Shown here one piece after another: positions 27,764 to 39,000 of a DNA stretch of 64,000 bases. A model generated the notes under the pieces. That model did not search any database, was not told the origin of the DNA, and saw nothing but the letters and a program-made list of their open reading frames with translations. The translations under genes were made by a program, and so were the position numbers. The DNA lies in contig NZ_PHFJ01000001.1 of assembly GCF_003144535.1 (NCBI RefSeq), forward strand, positions 553,280-617,279, written 5' to 3'. The DNA is from Proteus penneri (GTDB taxonomy: Bacteria > Pseudomonadota > Gammaproteobacteria > Enterobacterales > Enterobacteriaceae). Each line of letters opens with the position of its first letter. Positions within the stretch are counted from its first letter, which is position 1.

Positions 27764-30400
27764 GTGTTGTTAAGAAAAACAATCAAATGGACAGGGATGA
27801 TACTACTAGGCACAGGCCTAATAGGCACTGCTTTATGGGTATCTATTCCTCGTTGGTTGCCAGTTGTTGCCGATTATTACTTACCTGAAGGTGTAACACT
27901 TTCTTTATCACAGCCCAAGTTACAGCGTATGGGTGTTTCAGTTGACAATATCGCATTAAAGACAGAAAGCTGCACTTTAGCTAATATTGATAACTTCGCG
28001 TTCTCTTATCAAAAAGAGCAGATTGATAAACTTCAATTTAATAGCCAGCAACTTGCCATTGATGAAAAATGTTTTTCAATGATCCCTACAAGTAAGCAAG
28101 AAGAAACGGCAACTATTCCTCTTGAAATAAATTCACTACTAACCTCAATACCTCATTTATCTGTCAATATCGACAATGTGCTTTTAAAAGAAAATAGCCG
28201 TTACCAAGGTGAGTTACAGCTAAAAACCCAAAATAATGGGCGTTTAATTTCTTACCAAGGGAAAAATGCTCAACTTGCTATTTTTATTAGAGATAATAAG
28301 TGGCTTGATATTAAACAACTTAAAGTGAATTTACCTGATGACAATAATATTGAACTTGCTGCTGAAATAGCGCTTCCTCTGGATATTGCGTCATTACCTG
28401 AAAAAGGAACCATTAATGCCACGCTATTAGCTTCTCAATATGCTCATCCTTTAGTTTTTATTCTTGAATGGATAGGACAATCGGGCACTATTTCCGTTGC
28501 AGAACAAGGCGGTGGTCACGCCTTGGCTTTATTACCATGGACAGTCACATCTGAAACTATTGTTATTGAGCAAGGCCGTTGGGAATGGTTTGGATTAGAC
28601 CAACCTTTGCGAGGCGGTGTAAATATTAATATTGCTCAATGGCAAAAAGGATTGACGGATTTAAGATTAACTGCACGATTAAACGTGATGACAGAAGGTA
28701 AAGCGGGGAAAGGAAACTTAGTGATATCGATCCCTGAAACAGCTGTTAATTGGTTAGATGCTAAAATCCCTATTCAAATCACAGGTATTATTAATAAAGA
28801 GTTAATGCAAGCTAGTGCACAATTGCCAGTTAAAGTTACTGGTATGTTGACTAATCCTACTATTGAATTTTAATCTGGTTCTTTATTTCGTTTTAAAGGA
28901 CCCGTCACTGAAACGCTCACTGTCACAGATGCTCGTTTACCTTTAGCTGGAACCACTCTTTCATCAAAAGGTTTTAATGGGCGTTTAAATGCGATAGTTG
29001 TTGCCCAAGATAGTATTTGGGGGGATTATCGCATTCATTTTCAAGGTAAAGCCAGTGACTTTTTACCTGATAATGGAACTTGGCAATGGCGCTATTGGGG
29101 GGATGGGAATTTACTACCATTAAAAGCGCGTTGGGATATTGCAGGGACAGGTTATTGGGCTGATAAATTAGTGAGTTTTGAAAAACTCAACACAGGTTTT
29201 GATGTTTTAAAATATCAACATACCGTAATGACGGCACCACGATTATCTTTGCTGAGCCCATTTCATTGGAACAGAGATGATAAAACCTCGACATTTAATG
29301 GAAAGCTAAAGTTAACGAGTCAGCGCATTGATTTTCCTGCTGGTGGTTTTTTAGATAAGACAGATTTTATTGCTACGGTTAATGGTGAATCACCTTTTAA
29401 TTTTAATGTAAAAGGTGAGCTAAGTGCTAAGCCCAACATAGGACCAATTGCAATTAATACACGTTGGGATGGTGCAAGATTAAGAGGTCAAATGCGTTGG
29501 CCGTTACAGCCAATTAATGTTTTTCAATCACTTATCCCCACAGATTTAGGAATTACTCTTGATGAAGGTGAACTCTACACTCAAGCAGATTTTTCTATTG
29601 CACCAGAACAAGGACTTGTTGCTGGTGGACATCTTGTTGTTAAACAAGGTGGAATGTGGCTTAAAGATGGAGTTTTAGAAGGGTTAGAATTTATTTTACC
29701 TTGGCGTTTAAACGGTGATGAATGGCAACTTGGTGTAAAAGAGCCTGTTCAGTTACGAATAAAGCATGTTAATAATCTTTTTGAAATGACCGATATTACA
29801 GCCGATCTTCAAGGTTTTTATCCAGCAACTGAAAGTAAGCCATTAGTCTTATCTAACGTTAATGTAGCAATGTTGGATGGAACACTATCTTTAGCAAAAT
29901 TAGTAATACCACAACATGATGCAGCGATTATTTCTATTGATAACATTCAATTAAGTCATCTGTTTACTTTATTAAAAGTGACTCAGTTTGCTGCATCAGG
30001 TAAAGTTAGTGGTGAATTTCCATTTTTTATTAACAATAATCAATGGATTATTAAAGATGGTTGGCTGGCTAATTCATCTTATTTAACATTAAGACTTGAT
30101 AAAGATTTTGTTGATTCAATCGATGATAATAACATGTCAGCTGGTGTTGCTATGGCATGGTTGCGTTATCTAGAAATCAGTCGTTCTTGGACTCGAGTGA
30201 ATTTAAGTAATTTAGGTGAGTTAGTGCTAGAGGCTGAGATTCAAGGAACAAATCCCCTTGAAGATAAGCGTCGTCAGGTTAATTTCAATTATCGGCATGA
30301 AGAAAATGTCTTTCAATTATGGCGAAGTTTACGATTTGGTTCACAATTGGAAGAGTGGTTAGAAAAAAGCTTATCAGATTTAGGGAGTGAGTCAGAGTGA
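27764..30400 (+). pseudogene. ydbH: YdbH, AsmA-like phospholipid transport protein, interrupted by an in-frame stop
   Basis: A GTG at 27764 (AAGGA seven bases before) opens a frame with an N-terminal membrane anchor (about residues 8-30). It meets TAA at 28871-28873 (residue 370) and then continues in exactly the same frame to a TGA at 30398-30400. The whole frame is 879 codons including the final stop, nearly the length of E. coli YdbH (879 residues). The sequence after the TAA (SGSLFRFKGPVTETLTVTDA) reads on without loss, so a single nonsense codon is the only lesion. YdbH, TamB and YhdP are partly redundant inner-to-outer membrane phospholipid carriers. The following ynbE and ydbL are intact. 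Confidence 0.88.
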
Positions 30401-30603
30401 AACCATTATTCTTAAAAAATCTATTTTTATTCACGATCATGGCAATGGGAATATCAATTTTAACCGGATGTATTCGACTAGAAGTCGCAACACCTGATAA
30501 ACCGATAAATATTAATATGAATGTAAAAATCGAACATGAAATTAATGTAAAAATAGATAGACAAGTAGAAGATCTCTTAAAAAATAACAGCGCCATTTTT
30601 TAA
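30397..30603 (+). CDS. ynbE: YnbE outer membrane lipoprotein
   Basis: This 68-residue lipoprotein has a signal ending in the lipobox LTGC and a short mature part rich in Asn, Lys and Val (PDKPININMNVKIEHEINVK). In E. coli YnbE binds the C-terminal end of YdbH and is thought to complete its bridge to the outer membrane. The GTG start at 30397 overlaps the ydbH stop (GTGA), indicating translational coupling. Confidence 0.9.
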   Translation: MKPLFLKNLFLFTIMAMGISILTGCIRLEVATPDKPININMNVKIEHEINVKIDRQVEDLLKNNSAIF

Positions 30604-30610
30604 AGGATAA

Positions 30611-30946
30611 ATGATGAATTATAAAAAATATCTCTTAAGCTTTGGTTTAATGATAGCTTTAACGAGTGTTAATGCCATAGCATTGACGCTTGATGAAGCG
30701 AGAGCACAAGGGTTAGTAGGAGAGACCTTTAGTGGCTATATTGAGCTTGTGCAGACAAACAACAAACAAGCTCAACAACTTGTTGATGAGATAAATCAAG
30801 CTAGAAAAGCAAAATATGCTGAAATTGCCAAAACCAATCAAATAACACCCGATTCTGTTGCTCGTCTTGCAGGTGAAAAATTAGTCGCAAGAGCTAATGA
30901 AGGTGAGTTTGTAAAAGGAATTAATGGGCAGTGGATTAAGAAATAA
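30611..30946 (+). CDS. ydbL: YdbL family periplasmic protein
   Basis: This 111-residue protein has a signal peptide (cleavage about after NAIA) and the DUF1318/YdbL domain (LTLDEARAQGLVGETFSGYIEL, LAGEKLVARANEGEFV). It is the third gene of the ydbH-ynbE-ydbL operon and in E. coli modulates the YdbH-YnbE interaction. AAGGA precedes two adjacent ATG codons (30611 and 30614). A small hairpin CACTAC/GTAGTG follows at 30951-30966. Confidence 0.9.
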   Translation: MMNYKKYLLSFGLMIALTSVNAIALTLDEARAQGLVGETFSGYIELVQTNNKQAQQLVDEINQARKAKYAEIAKTNQITPDSVARLAGEKLVARANEGEFVKGINGQWIKK

Positions 30947-31023
30947 TATCCACTACCCAAGTAGTGCTGTAATAAAAAATAGACTAAATTATTATCTTAT
31001 AATTAATATACGTATAATATTTT

Positions 31024-31605
31024 TTAGTCTTCTTGATAACCTATGTCTATTATTTTATCTGATTCAATAATCTGATCGTTCGCTTCCATATTAAACATGA
31101 TATGAGTAGTTATACTTCCTGGCATTGGAGGAAGATCATCTTTCTTGACATAATTTAATAAAAAATGAAAATGTGCTTCATTATGCTCATCAATGGTTTT
31201 GGTGAATTTATTTTTCTGGTTTAAATTGATAGGATTATTTTCATCATCAATCAATTGAAATGTAATATTGTTACTTGCCGTGGGGCCAGTTGCGTGATTT
31301 ATAAAGTAGCCATTATTAAAATCAATACTTTTATTATCAATACTTACTGTTATTTCAGTATTATTTTTCGAACAATTTTCAAATGATAGCAGAATAACTT
31401 CACTATAGTCTTCATTAGCTAATGTTCCTGCATGAGGTGTTGTAAAATCATCAGAAGTTATATTGCTAAATACAGTAGTATAAGGTATGTAAATATCACA
31501 GCTTACTGGAGGTGGTAAACTTCCTCTTCTATTTTCAGATAAAGCAATAAAAGGGAAGTATAGTAATAATAGCGGGGTTAAAACCATTATTTTTATTGAT
31601 TTCAT
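31024..31605 (-). CDS. Fimbrial minor subunit or tip protein of a chaperone-usher system
   Basis: This 193-residue secreted protein has a signal peptide (about residues 1-23), two cysteines placed like those of pilin domains (VSCDIYI and FENCSKN) and a C-terminal beta strand (HIMFNMEA) suitable for donor-strand pairing. It is the last gene of a four-gene fimbrial operon. The order suggests a minor or tip subunit; no adhesin domain is visible. Very AT-rich. Confidence 0.7.
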   Translation of the reverse strand: MKSIKIMVLTPLLLLYFPFIALSENRRGSLPPPVSCDIYIPYTTVFSNITSDDFTTPHAGTLANEDYSEVILLSFENCSKNNTEITVSIDNKSIDFNNGYFINHATGPTASNNITFQLIDDENNPINLNQKNKFTKTIDEHNEAHFHFLLNYVKKDDLPPMPGSITTHIMFNMEANDQIIESDKIIDIGYQED

Positions 31606-31644
31606 ATAAAACTCTTCAATAAATATGTAAGAATAAATTATTAA

Positions 31645-34056
31645 TTATTGACAGCTAATTTCTTTTTTAATAATTGAGTTATTTTTTATTTCATTTTTTA
31701 TGTCATAACGGAAGATACATTGTTTTTCTTCTGTGTCCCCCCATTTTACTTGTACCCATCCAGTTTCTTTTATTCCCGAGAGGAAAATTCTATTATGATC
31801 ATAGACAAAATCAGTAGAACTGAGATTATTATTGTTATCAAATACCATTACATTTGCAGCAAACGGAATAGGTGTATTTGAGGTAAACAAAACATTATAG
31901 CCCATATTTATAGGGAAATTGACTTTTGATACTGCACCTAATGTAGGAACGATAATTTTACTTTGAGTTTTAGTACTACTAAACTCGGGTAACGAATGTA
32001 TATTTAATCCAATAATATTTTTACGATATGGAGTGATGTTTGATAATATTAAATTACCATTGTTGTCAGTAGTGGTTTGTGACGAGTTATTAGTTTTAAT
32101 TCCGGCTATGCCATTAGTATTTACAATAGCAAAAGTGTTGCCTAAATTAGGTGCTAAGGTTATTCCACTTTGATGTATAACTATCGCGCCATTAACTCCT
32201 AATCTTAAAAAGGTGTTATTAGGTGAGTTAGTTGTATTAATAGAATAAGATTGGTATTTTCCTCTATATTGAGCATTTACTGAGGTATGATGGTTAACAT
32301 TTGGGTTGCTAAAATCCCGTTGGTAATTAATAGAGTATCCTAAACGATGATGTTCTAGTAAACTCCCACCTATAGTTGTACTATTTACATAACTTTTATT
32401 ATTTGAGTGATAATTAAATTGATTGTTTATCCAATGATAAGAATGAGATTTACTTATTAATGGGATATTAAAATTTAAAGAAAAATGATTGTCATTATAA
32501 CGCCCTTTATTTTCATATTGATATTTTATACTATAATTTACTTTTTTTATAGAAGATGATAGAGAAGTATTTATCATAAAATTATTTTTTCTTTTTGTGA
32601 AAGAACTTTGATGGTAACCAAGGGAAAATGTACCAAAATATTTAATGGGTTGAAAAAGAGAAATTGAATATCTGTTTTTTATTTTATCTTTTTGACTTTT
32701 TTTATTGCTATTATCATCATCTTTTACTGATTGGTAATGGCTAGAGGATATATTTAAAGAAGTACCAGTATTGCTCCAGCGTTTATGATAGCGTAATTGA
32801 TATTTTAATAGGTTATTATAGTTAAAATAACTAATGTCGCTCGCTAATCCCCCCCAAGGACCTAAATCCAATGATAATCCTGAAAAGAAGGTATTGTGAT
32901 TAAGCATTTTTCTGATTGCACCATAAGCTGTTATTTTTTGATTAATGCCATAAGAGAATTCACTCAGTAAAAAAATAGGCTTTTCATTTGAATTATTATG
33001 CTGATTGTATCTATCATAAGAATATCCAGAAATAAAATTATATTGATAACGACCTTTTTTTAATTGATTTGGCATTGTAGTAAAGTAATGCGTACTTTTT
33101 CTTATACGCCCATCAGCCTCTTTTATTTCTAATACTAATTCATTGCTACCTATAACAGGTAAATCATTTAAAACAAAAGGACCTGGAGGAACAATAGTTT
33201 CATAAATTGTTTTTCCTTGCTGTTTCACTTTAATTTCAGCATGAGATTCTGCTATTTCTTCTATGATAGGGCTGTTCATATAAAGGTCATTGCCAGAGAG
33301 CAAATTACTTGATATGAGTTGGAATCCAATCAATTTATCTGTCGATAACATTCTACTTGTTGGCCGAAACTCACCCATATTCAGAGTTGCCAACATCGTA
33401 TTTAATTGGCGATAAGCATATAGTGAGTATAATTTGAACTGCTGTTGTTTATCAGTGTAATGATAATAACTTTGACTGCGTACCCGCCAAGCACCTAAAT
33501 TAACACCTGAATTAAAATTGATTTTGTGATCTGTTTTATTTTGGTTGTTATATTTACCAAAATAGGAATATGAGCTAAATAAAGCAGGGACACCATCATC
33601 CCACAAAACTTGATCTGATATTCTATTTTTTTTACTTCCTAATGCTTTTTGTGGAATAGTTAAATATAATGATTGTGTTGAAAAGTTATATTTAAAATCA
33701 ATATTATAATCGCTTAATAAGAAATCAGAATTTAAATCTAAAGGAATTTTATAAAAAGATGGTTCGATATTTAAACGAATTAAATTATCAACATTAATCC
33801 TTGGTGTTAATATTTTATCTTTATTTTCATAATATAAAAGAATAGTTTCTTTTTTCTGGTTGTTGATATAGAAATTCGTTGAGTAATAGCCCTCAGGATG
33901 CTCATTAATTAATAAGCTATCGATGATTTTATTGTCAATGTTGGATAACACTTTTTTGTATAAAGGGTGAATATTACTGTGAGCAACAGAAAAAAAAGGG
34001 TATACATTTAATACTAATAGTAAAGATGTTTTTAGTTTAAAGTTTATCTTACTCAT
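31645..34056 (-). CDS. Outer membrane usher protein (FimD/PapC family)
   Basis: This 803-residue protein has a signal peptide, an N-terminal periplasmic domain, the long beta-barrel region (about residues 130-650, with GVNLGAWRVRSQSYYHY and the plug motif EIAESHAEIKVKQQGKTIYE) and C-terminal domains with a terminal Cys pair (QCIFRYD, ISCQ). Ushers export and assemble pilus subunits. I start at the ATG at 34056, preceded by AGGA and overlapping the end of the chaperone gene, rather than 34095, which would place 13 extra residues before the signal. Codon use is very AT-rich. Confidence 0.9.
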   Translation of the reverse strand: MSKINFKLKTSLLLVLNVYPFFSVAHSNIHPLYKKVLSNIDNKIIDSLLINEHPEGYYSTNFYINNQKKETILLYYENKDKILTPRINVDNLIRLNIEPSFYKIPLDLNSDFLLSDYNIDFKYNFSTQSLYLTIPQKALGSKKNRISDQVLWDDGVPALFSSYSYFGKYNNQNKTDHKINFNSGVNLGAWRVRSQSYYHYTDKQQQFKLYSLYAYRQLNTMLATLNMGEFRPTSRMLSTDKLIGFQLISSNLLSGNDLYMNSPIIEEIAESHAEIKVKQQGKTIYETIVPPGPFVLNDLPVIGSNELVLEIKEADGRIRKSTHYFTTMPNQLKKGRYQYNFISGYSYDRYNQHNNSNEKPIFLLSEFSYGINQKITAYGAIRKMLNHNTFFSGLSLDLGPWGGLASDISYFNYNNLLKYQLRYHKRWSNTGTSLNISSSHYQSVKDDDNSNKKSQKDKIKNRYSISLFQPIKYFGTFSLGYHQSSFTKRKNNFMINTSLSSSIKKVNYSIKYQYENKGRYNDNHFSLNFNIPLISKSHSYHWINNQFNYHSNNKSYVNSTTIGGSLLEHHRLGYSINYQRDFSNPNVNHHTSVNAQYRGKYQSYSINTTNSPNNTFLRLGVNGAIVIHQSGITLAPNLGNTFAIVNTNGIAGIKTNNSSQTTTDNNGNLILSNITPYRKNIIGLNIHSLPEFSSTKTQSKIIVPTLGAVSKVNFPINMGYNVLFTSNTPIPFAANVMVFDNNNNLSSTDFVYDHNRIFLSGIKETGWVQVKWGDTEEKQCIFRYDIKNEIKNNSIIKKEISCQ

Positions 34057-34750
34057 AAGTAAGTTCCTTTGGTGTACCAGTAATGGTCTCGCCATACTTA
34101 TTTGTTTTTTTCCAATACACTTTTTTATCTTTTATATTTTTAGTTATATTTTTATTTTTTATTTTATAATATTTAAATGGCGATATGGTTATTATTTTAT
34201 CCAATATATTAATATTGTTTATGGTTGTTTCTTTTATTGTAATAAAGTAGGGAGTAGGGTTGTTTATTCTAATAGAATCATCATCATTAATAAAAAATTC
34301 AATATCTTTGTTATTATCTTTATTTATAATATTTTTCGGTGTGTAGAAAAGATTATATATTGAATTTAAAGAGATAAGAAGAATGTTTTTATCAATCATT
34401 TCATTATCTATAACTGGAACTAATTTTATATTTACTCTATACACAGACTCTTGATTAATTTCTTTTATATCACCCATTTTTATGATTTTTAATGTGAATT
34501 TTTCATTTGGTGCTAATTTTATTAAACTAGGGGAGATGATAAATGGTGTCTCAGCACTATTTTCTTTTTTATAGTGTGATACCCAGCTATGAACAATATA
34601 TGTATTTTGTTCATTTTTGTTTTTTATATCAAATAGAATTTCTTTATCTTGTTCTTTATAAAAAAATTCATCCTGACTTATTTGAATAGAAGCATAAGAT
34701 GAGAATGTAAGAAAAAATGATATTATATATATGATATGTTTTTTTAGCAT
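34049..34750 (-). CDS. Periplasmic fimbrial chaperone (PapD family)
   Basis: This 233-residue protein has a signal peptide (about residues 1-20) and the two immunoglobulin-like domains of pilus chaperones. The segment FIISPSLIKLAPNEKFTLKI corresponds to the family's PPxxRLxPxxxQxLRI strand that donates to subunits. It is strongly AT- and Lys/Asn/Ile-rich. It overlaps the start of the usher gene, so their translation is likely coupled. Confidence 0.88.
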   Translation of the reverse strand: MLKKHIIYIISFFLTFSSYASIQISQDEFFYKEQDKEILFDIKNKNEQNTYIVHSWVSHYKKENSAETPFIISPSLIKLAPNEKFTLKIIKMGDIKEINQESVYRVNIKLVPVIDNEMIDKNILLISLNSIYNLFYTPKNIINKDNNKDIEFFINDDDSIRINNPTPYFITIKETTINNINILDKIITISPFKYYKIKNKNITKNIKDKKVYWKKTNKYGETITGTPKELTYE

Positions 34751-34800
34751 AAGGTTTTAATCAACTTTCAGATAAAATAATTAATTACATTAATCTAAGA

Positions 34801-34828
34801 ATAAAAAGCCGGCATTCCGGCTTTTTAT
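34801..34828 (-). terminator. Strong hairpin between the pilin and chaperone genes
   Basis: ATAAAAAGCCGG/CCGGCTTTTTAT with loop CATT is a full terminator in either direction. It lies about 32 bases after the pilin stop and before the chaperone start, so it should reduce expression of the assembly genes relative to the pilin. Confidence 0.75.
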
Positions 34829-34859
34829 TTAGTTAAAGTTCAAAGAGAAATAATGCTTA

Positions 34860-35438
34860 TTACAAGTCGCCATTATCTATGACTTCTTCAATTTCTTCAG
34901 CGATATTATCATTGATGTAAGCATCAAAAGTTAAACTAGAGGTGAACAAACCGGCTTTAATTTCCCCGTCATCTGGTGCCTTATAATTTGCTTTTAATAT
35001 AAATTCAGCATCACCACCAATAATATCCTTTTTTAAAGTAAGATTATCGTCTTGATTTAATAAAATTTGACGATTATCTTCATCAAACAACTGAATGGAG
35101 ACATTGGTTTTATCTTCCCCTTGATGGGTATTTTTTAATATAGGATCGTCTTGTCGTTGAAGTTTAATAGAGATTTCTTTAGATCCATTAGGAACATCGC
35201 AACTAGAAAAATTTATCTTAAATTCTTTTGTCTCAGAGTGCTCAATTTCATCAGCGTAAATATTATTTAATACAACTGGCTCTATATTATCTAGGGTGCA
35301 AGTTGGAGCCTTTTTAATTACATTACCTCGGATAGATATCTCATTATTAGCATGAATAAGATAACTATCTTCTGCAATAGCTTGATTTGACAAAGAAAGA
35401 GTAGACAGAATTAACAGTGAAAATAATGATTTTTTCAT
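34860..35438 (-). CDS. Fimbrial subunit (probable major pilin)
   Basis: This 192-residue secreted protein has a signal peptide (MKKSLFSLLILSTLSLSNQA), two cysteines (APTCTLDN and SSCDVPN) and an alternating hydrophobic C-terminal strand (LFTSSLTFDAYI) before an acidic tail of about 17 residues. It is first in the operon and separated from the chaperone by a terminator, the usual place of a major pilin. The ATG at 35438 with an upstream GGA is preferred to 35450. The acidic extension beyond the donor strand is unusual. Confidence 0.75.
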   Translation of the reverse strand: MKKSLFSLLILSTLSLSNQAIAEDSYLIHANNEISIRGNVIKKAPTCTLDNIEPVVLNNIYADEIEHSETKEFKINFSSCDVPNGSKEISIKLQRQDDPILKNTHQGEDKTNVSIQLFDEDNRQILLNQDDNLTLKKDIIGGDAEFILKANYKAPDDGEIKAGLFTSSLTFDAYINDNIAEEIEEVIDNGDL

Positions 35439-35791
35439 TTTAAAGTCCATTTAAATATTAAAATTAGTTACAAGTTTGCTCATAATTAAGAGCGAGATAA
35501 TAATATTTATTTACGTAAAATTTGGCAAGTTATATGTAATTATAATTAATATTGTTTTATTAAATAATTAGCAAAGAATACTTTCTATGATAGGTGACTT
35601 AGATTTAAATTTCGAAGTATAGGTAAGGCGTGAAGGATTTATCTGTTGAGGGTTTTTTTAAAAAAAAGTAGAGGTGTTTTTTTTATAATTGTATTTATAA
35701 ATAAATAGCACCTTGATCAAAAATACTAATAAATATAGCTTTATTTTATCATTATTTCTTTATTAATAATTAAGCGAATTTATTTTTCTTC
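35439..35791. other. AT-rich promoter region of the fimbrial operon
   Basis: No gene is visible. The stretch is extremely AT-rich with long A and T runs (for example around 35655-35690), typical of H-NS-bound promoters. It must hold the fimbrial promoter, but I cannot place it, and I saw no invertible-element repeats. Confidence 0.4.
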
Positions 35792-35980
35792 TTAATTATG
35801 TGACGGTTGTGCATATTTTTCGCCGATAACAGCACCTTCGATTAAAATAAATTGTACATTATTAATATCAATAAATAATAAAAACAGTGTTAGGAAAGGA
35901 ACAAACAGATCAGAAGGTTGTTCTTTATAAAAACTGCCATGGTTGGTTAATCGTTCAAATATGCTATTCAAATTTATTGA
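35792..35980 (-). pseudogene. azoR: Remnant of azoR (FMN-dependent NADH-azoreductase), C-terminal part
   Basis: On the minus strand a frame of about 62 codons ending in TAA at 35792-35794 reads HGSFYKEQPSDLFVPFLTLF and then FIDINNVQFILIEGAVIGEK. This aligns with E. coli AzoR [20 protein letters not shown] and [20 protein letters not shown]. A stop codon at 35981-35983 breaks the frame upstream and the FMN-binding N-terminal two thirds is missing. In E. coli azoR lies divergent from hrpA, as this remnant does. The match is by eye. Confidence 0.7.
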
Positions 35981-36096
35981 TTATATACATTTATGTAATA
36001 AGAAAATTCATCAACCCTTTATGTGCAAATTGGCTGTTGTGATATCATAACTACAATATTATTTGGTTAAATAAACCTCAAAAAGGATAGCAAAAG

Positions 36097-39000
36097 GTGG
36101 CATTATCATCTGCGGTGCTCTACAAAGAAATAGAGCAACTTTCGTTGCGGGATCAGCAACGATTAAAAAAACGTCTACGTGGCGTCGCTAAAATTAATAA
36201 TGAAGAGTCTAAACAAGCGGTATTAAGTGCAATTAAAGACAATATTACCACAGCACAACAGATGATAATTCACCGTCGTGCTAATTGTCCTGAAATTACT
36301 TATCCAGAAAATCTTCCTGTTAGTCAAAAGAAAGGCGCTATCTATAATGCAATAAGAGATAACCAAGTCGTTATTATTGCAGGGGAAACAGGCTCAGGTA
36401 AAACAACACAAATCCCTAAAATTTGTCTTGAGTTAGGACGAGGGATCAAGGGTTTTATTGGACATACTCAGCCTCGTCGTTTAGCTGCACGTTCAGTGGC
36501 TGAACGTATCGCTCATGAATTAAAAAGCACGCTAGGAGGAGCTGTCGGTTATAAGGTTCGTTTTAGTGATCATGTCGGTGATAATACCCTCGTTAAGCTT
36601 ATGACAGATGGTATTTTATTAGCTGAATTGCAACAAGATAAACTATTACTACAATATGACACTATCATTATTGATGAAGCCCATGAGCGTAGTTTAAATA
36701 TTGACTTTATTCTTGGCTATTTAAAACAGCTATTACCTAAACGTCCTGATTTAAAAGTCATTATTACGTCAGCAACCATTGACCCTGAGCGCTTTTCTAA
36801 ACACTTTAGTCAAGCTCCAATTATTGAAGTTTCTGGTAGAACTTATCCTGTTGAAGTGAGATATCGCCCAATTGGTGGCGATGAACTGGATAGCGATAAG
36901 GATATGACAGATGGGATTATTGATGCTATTGATGAATTAAGCAGAGAAAGTGCGGGTGATATTCTTATTTTTATGAGCGGTGAGCGAGAAATTCGCGATA
37001 CTGCTGATGCTCTGAATAAACTACAACTTCGTCATACTGAAATATTGCCTTTATTCGCTCGTTTATCTAATAGTGAACAAAATCGAATTTTTCATCCTCA
37101 TAGTGGTAGGCGTATTATTTTAGCAACTAATGTTGCTGAAACTTCATTAACTGTACCGGGTATTAAATACGTTATTGATACCGGTTTTGCACGTATTAGT
37201 CGCTATAGTTATCGTACTAAAGTACAACGACTGCCAATAGAGCCTATTTCACAAGCGTCAGCAAACCAAAGAAAAGGGCGTTGTGGACGTGTTTCTGATG
37301 GTATTTGTATTCGCCTTTATTCAGAAGATGATTTTATTTCTCGTTCTGAATTTACTGATCCTGAAATATTAAGAACCAACCTTGCATCTGTTATTTTGCA
37401 AATGACGTCGATAGGGTTAGGAGATATTAGTGCTTTTCCATTTGTACAGCCACCTGATAAACGTAATATTCAAGATGGTGTTCGTTTATTAGAAGAGCTA
37501 GGTGCATTACAAGAGGGAACAGATAATAAAGGTGCTTATCGTTTAACCCCTATGGGAAAACAACTTGCACAACTTCCTATTGATCCTCGTTTAGCAAGAA
37601 TGGTACTTGAAGCGCGTAAATATGGTGCTGTTAAAGAATTGATGGTCATTACTTCCGCACTTTCAATTCAAGATCCTCGTGAAAGACCGATGGATAAACA
37701 ACAAGCTTCTGATGAGAAACATCGGCGATTCCAGAATAAAGATTCTGATTTCTTGTCTTTTTTAAACATGTGGGATTATTTAAAAACTCAACAAAAAGAA
37801 TTGAGTCATTCTCAGTTTAGAAAACTGTGTCGCCAAGAGTTTTTAAATTTTATGCGTGTTCGAGAGTGGCAAGACGTTTATACGCAATTACGACAAGTTG
37901 TGAAAGAATTAGGTTTTCCTGTCAATAGTGAGCCAGCTGATTTTAGAAGTGTTCATGTTGCACTCCTAAGCGGTTTATTGTCGCATATTGGACAAAAAGA
38001 TGCGGATAAACAGGAGTTCACGGGTGCAAGAAATGCGCGTTTTTCGATTTATCCAGGTTCAGGTCTATTCAAAAAACCACCTAAATGGACAATGGTGGCG
38101 GAACTCGTCGAAACATCTCGTTTATGGGGGAGAATTGCAGCTCGGATTGAACCTGAGTGGATTGAACCTATTGCTGAACATTTGGTGAAACATCAGTATA
38201 GCGAACCTCATTGGTCAAAAGCGCAAGGCGCTGTAATGGCAAATGAAAAAGTGACCTTGTATGGTTTACCAATTGTTGCTTCTCGACCTATCAATTACAG
38301 CCAAATTGATCCGCTCTTATGTCGTGAGCTCTTTATCCGACATGCGTTAGTGGAGGGAGATTGGCAGACTCGTCATGCATTTTTCCGTGACAATTTAAAA
38401 TTACGAACAGAAGTTGAAGAATTAGAGCATAAATCTCGTCGTCGAGATATTCTTGTTGATGATGAAACAATGTTTACTTTCTACGATCAACGAATACCTC
38501 AGGATGTTGTTTCGTCTCGACATTTTGATAAATGGTGGAAAGAGGCTCAAAGAGCATCACCTGATCTGCTTAACTTTGAAAAAAGTATGCTTATTAAAGA
38601 TGATGCTAAACGTGTTAGCGCATTAGATTATCCAAATTATTGGCATCAAGATAATCTAAAATTACGTTTAACCTATCAATTTGAGCCGGGTACTGCGGCT
38701 GATGGTGTCACTGTTCATATACCATTACCTATTTTAAATCAGGTAAAAGACGAAGGCTTTGATTGGCAAATTCCAGGTATTCGTCATGAATTGATTGTGG
38801 CCTTGATTAAGTCATTACCAAAACCTATCCGTCGTAATTTTGTACCAGCACCTAACTATGCTTCTGCTTTTTTAGAACGAGTACCCCAAGTTGAAGGTAA
38901 TTTACTCGATAGACTTGAAAAAGAATTACGTCGTATGACGGGAGTGTCGGTTGATAGAGAGAGTTGGCAACTTGACCAAGTTGCTGATCACTTAAAAATG

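Noticed and set aside
35439..35791. Invertible promoter element for fimbrial phase variation
   Set aside because: I looked for flanking inverted repeats and a recombinase gene and found neither in the window.
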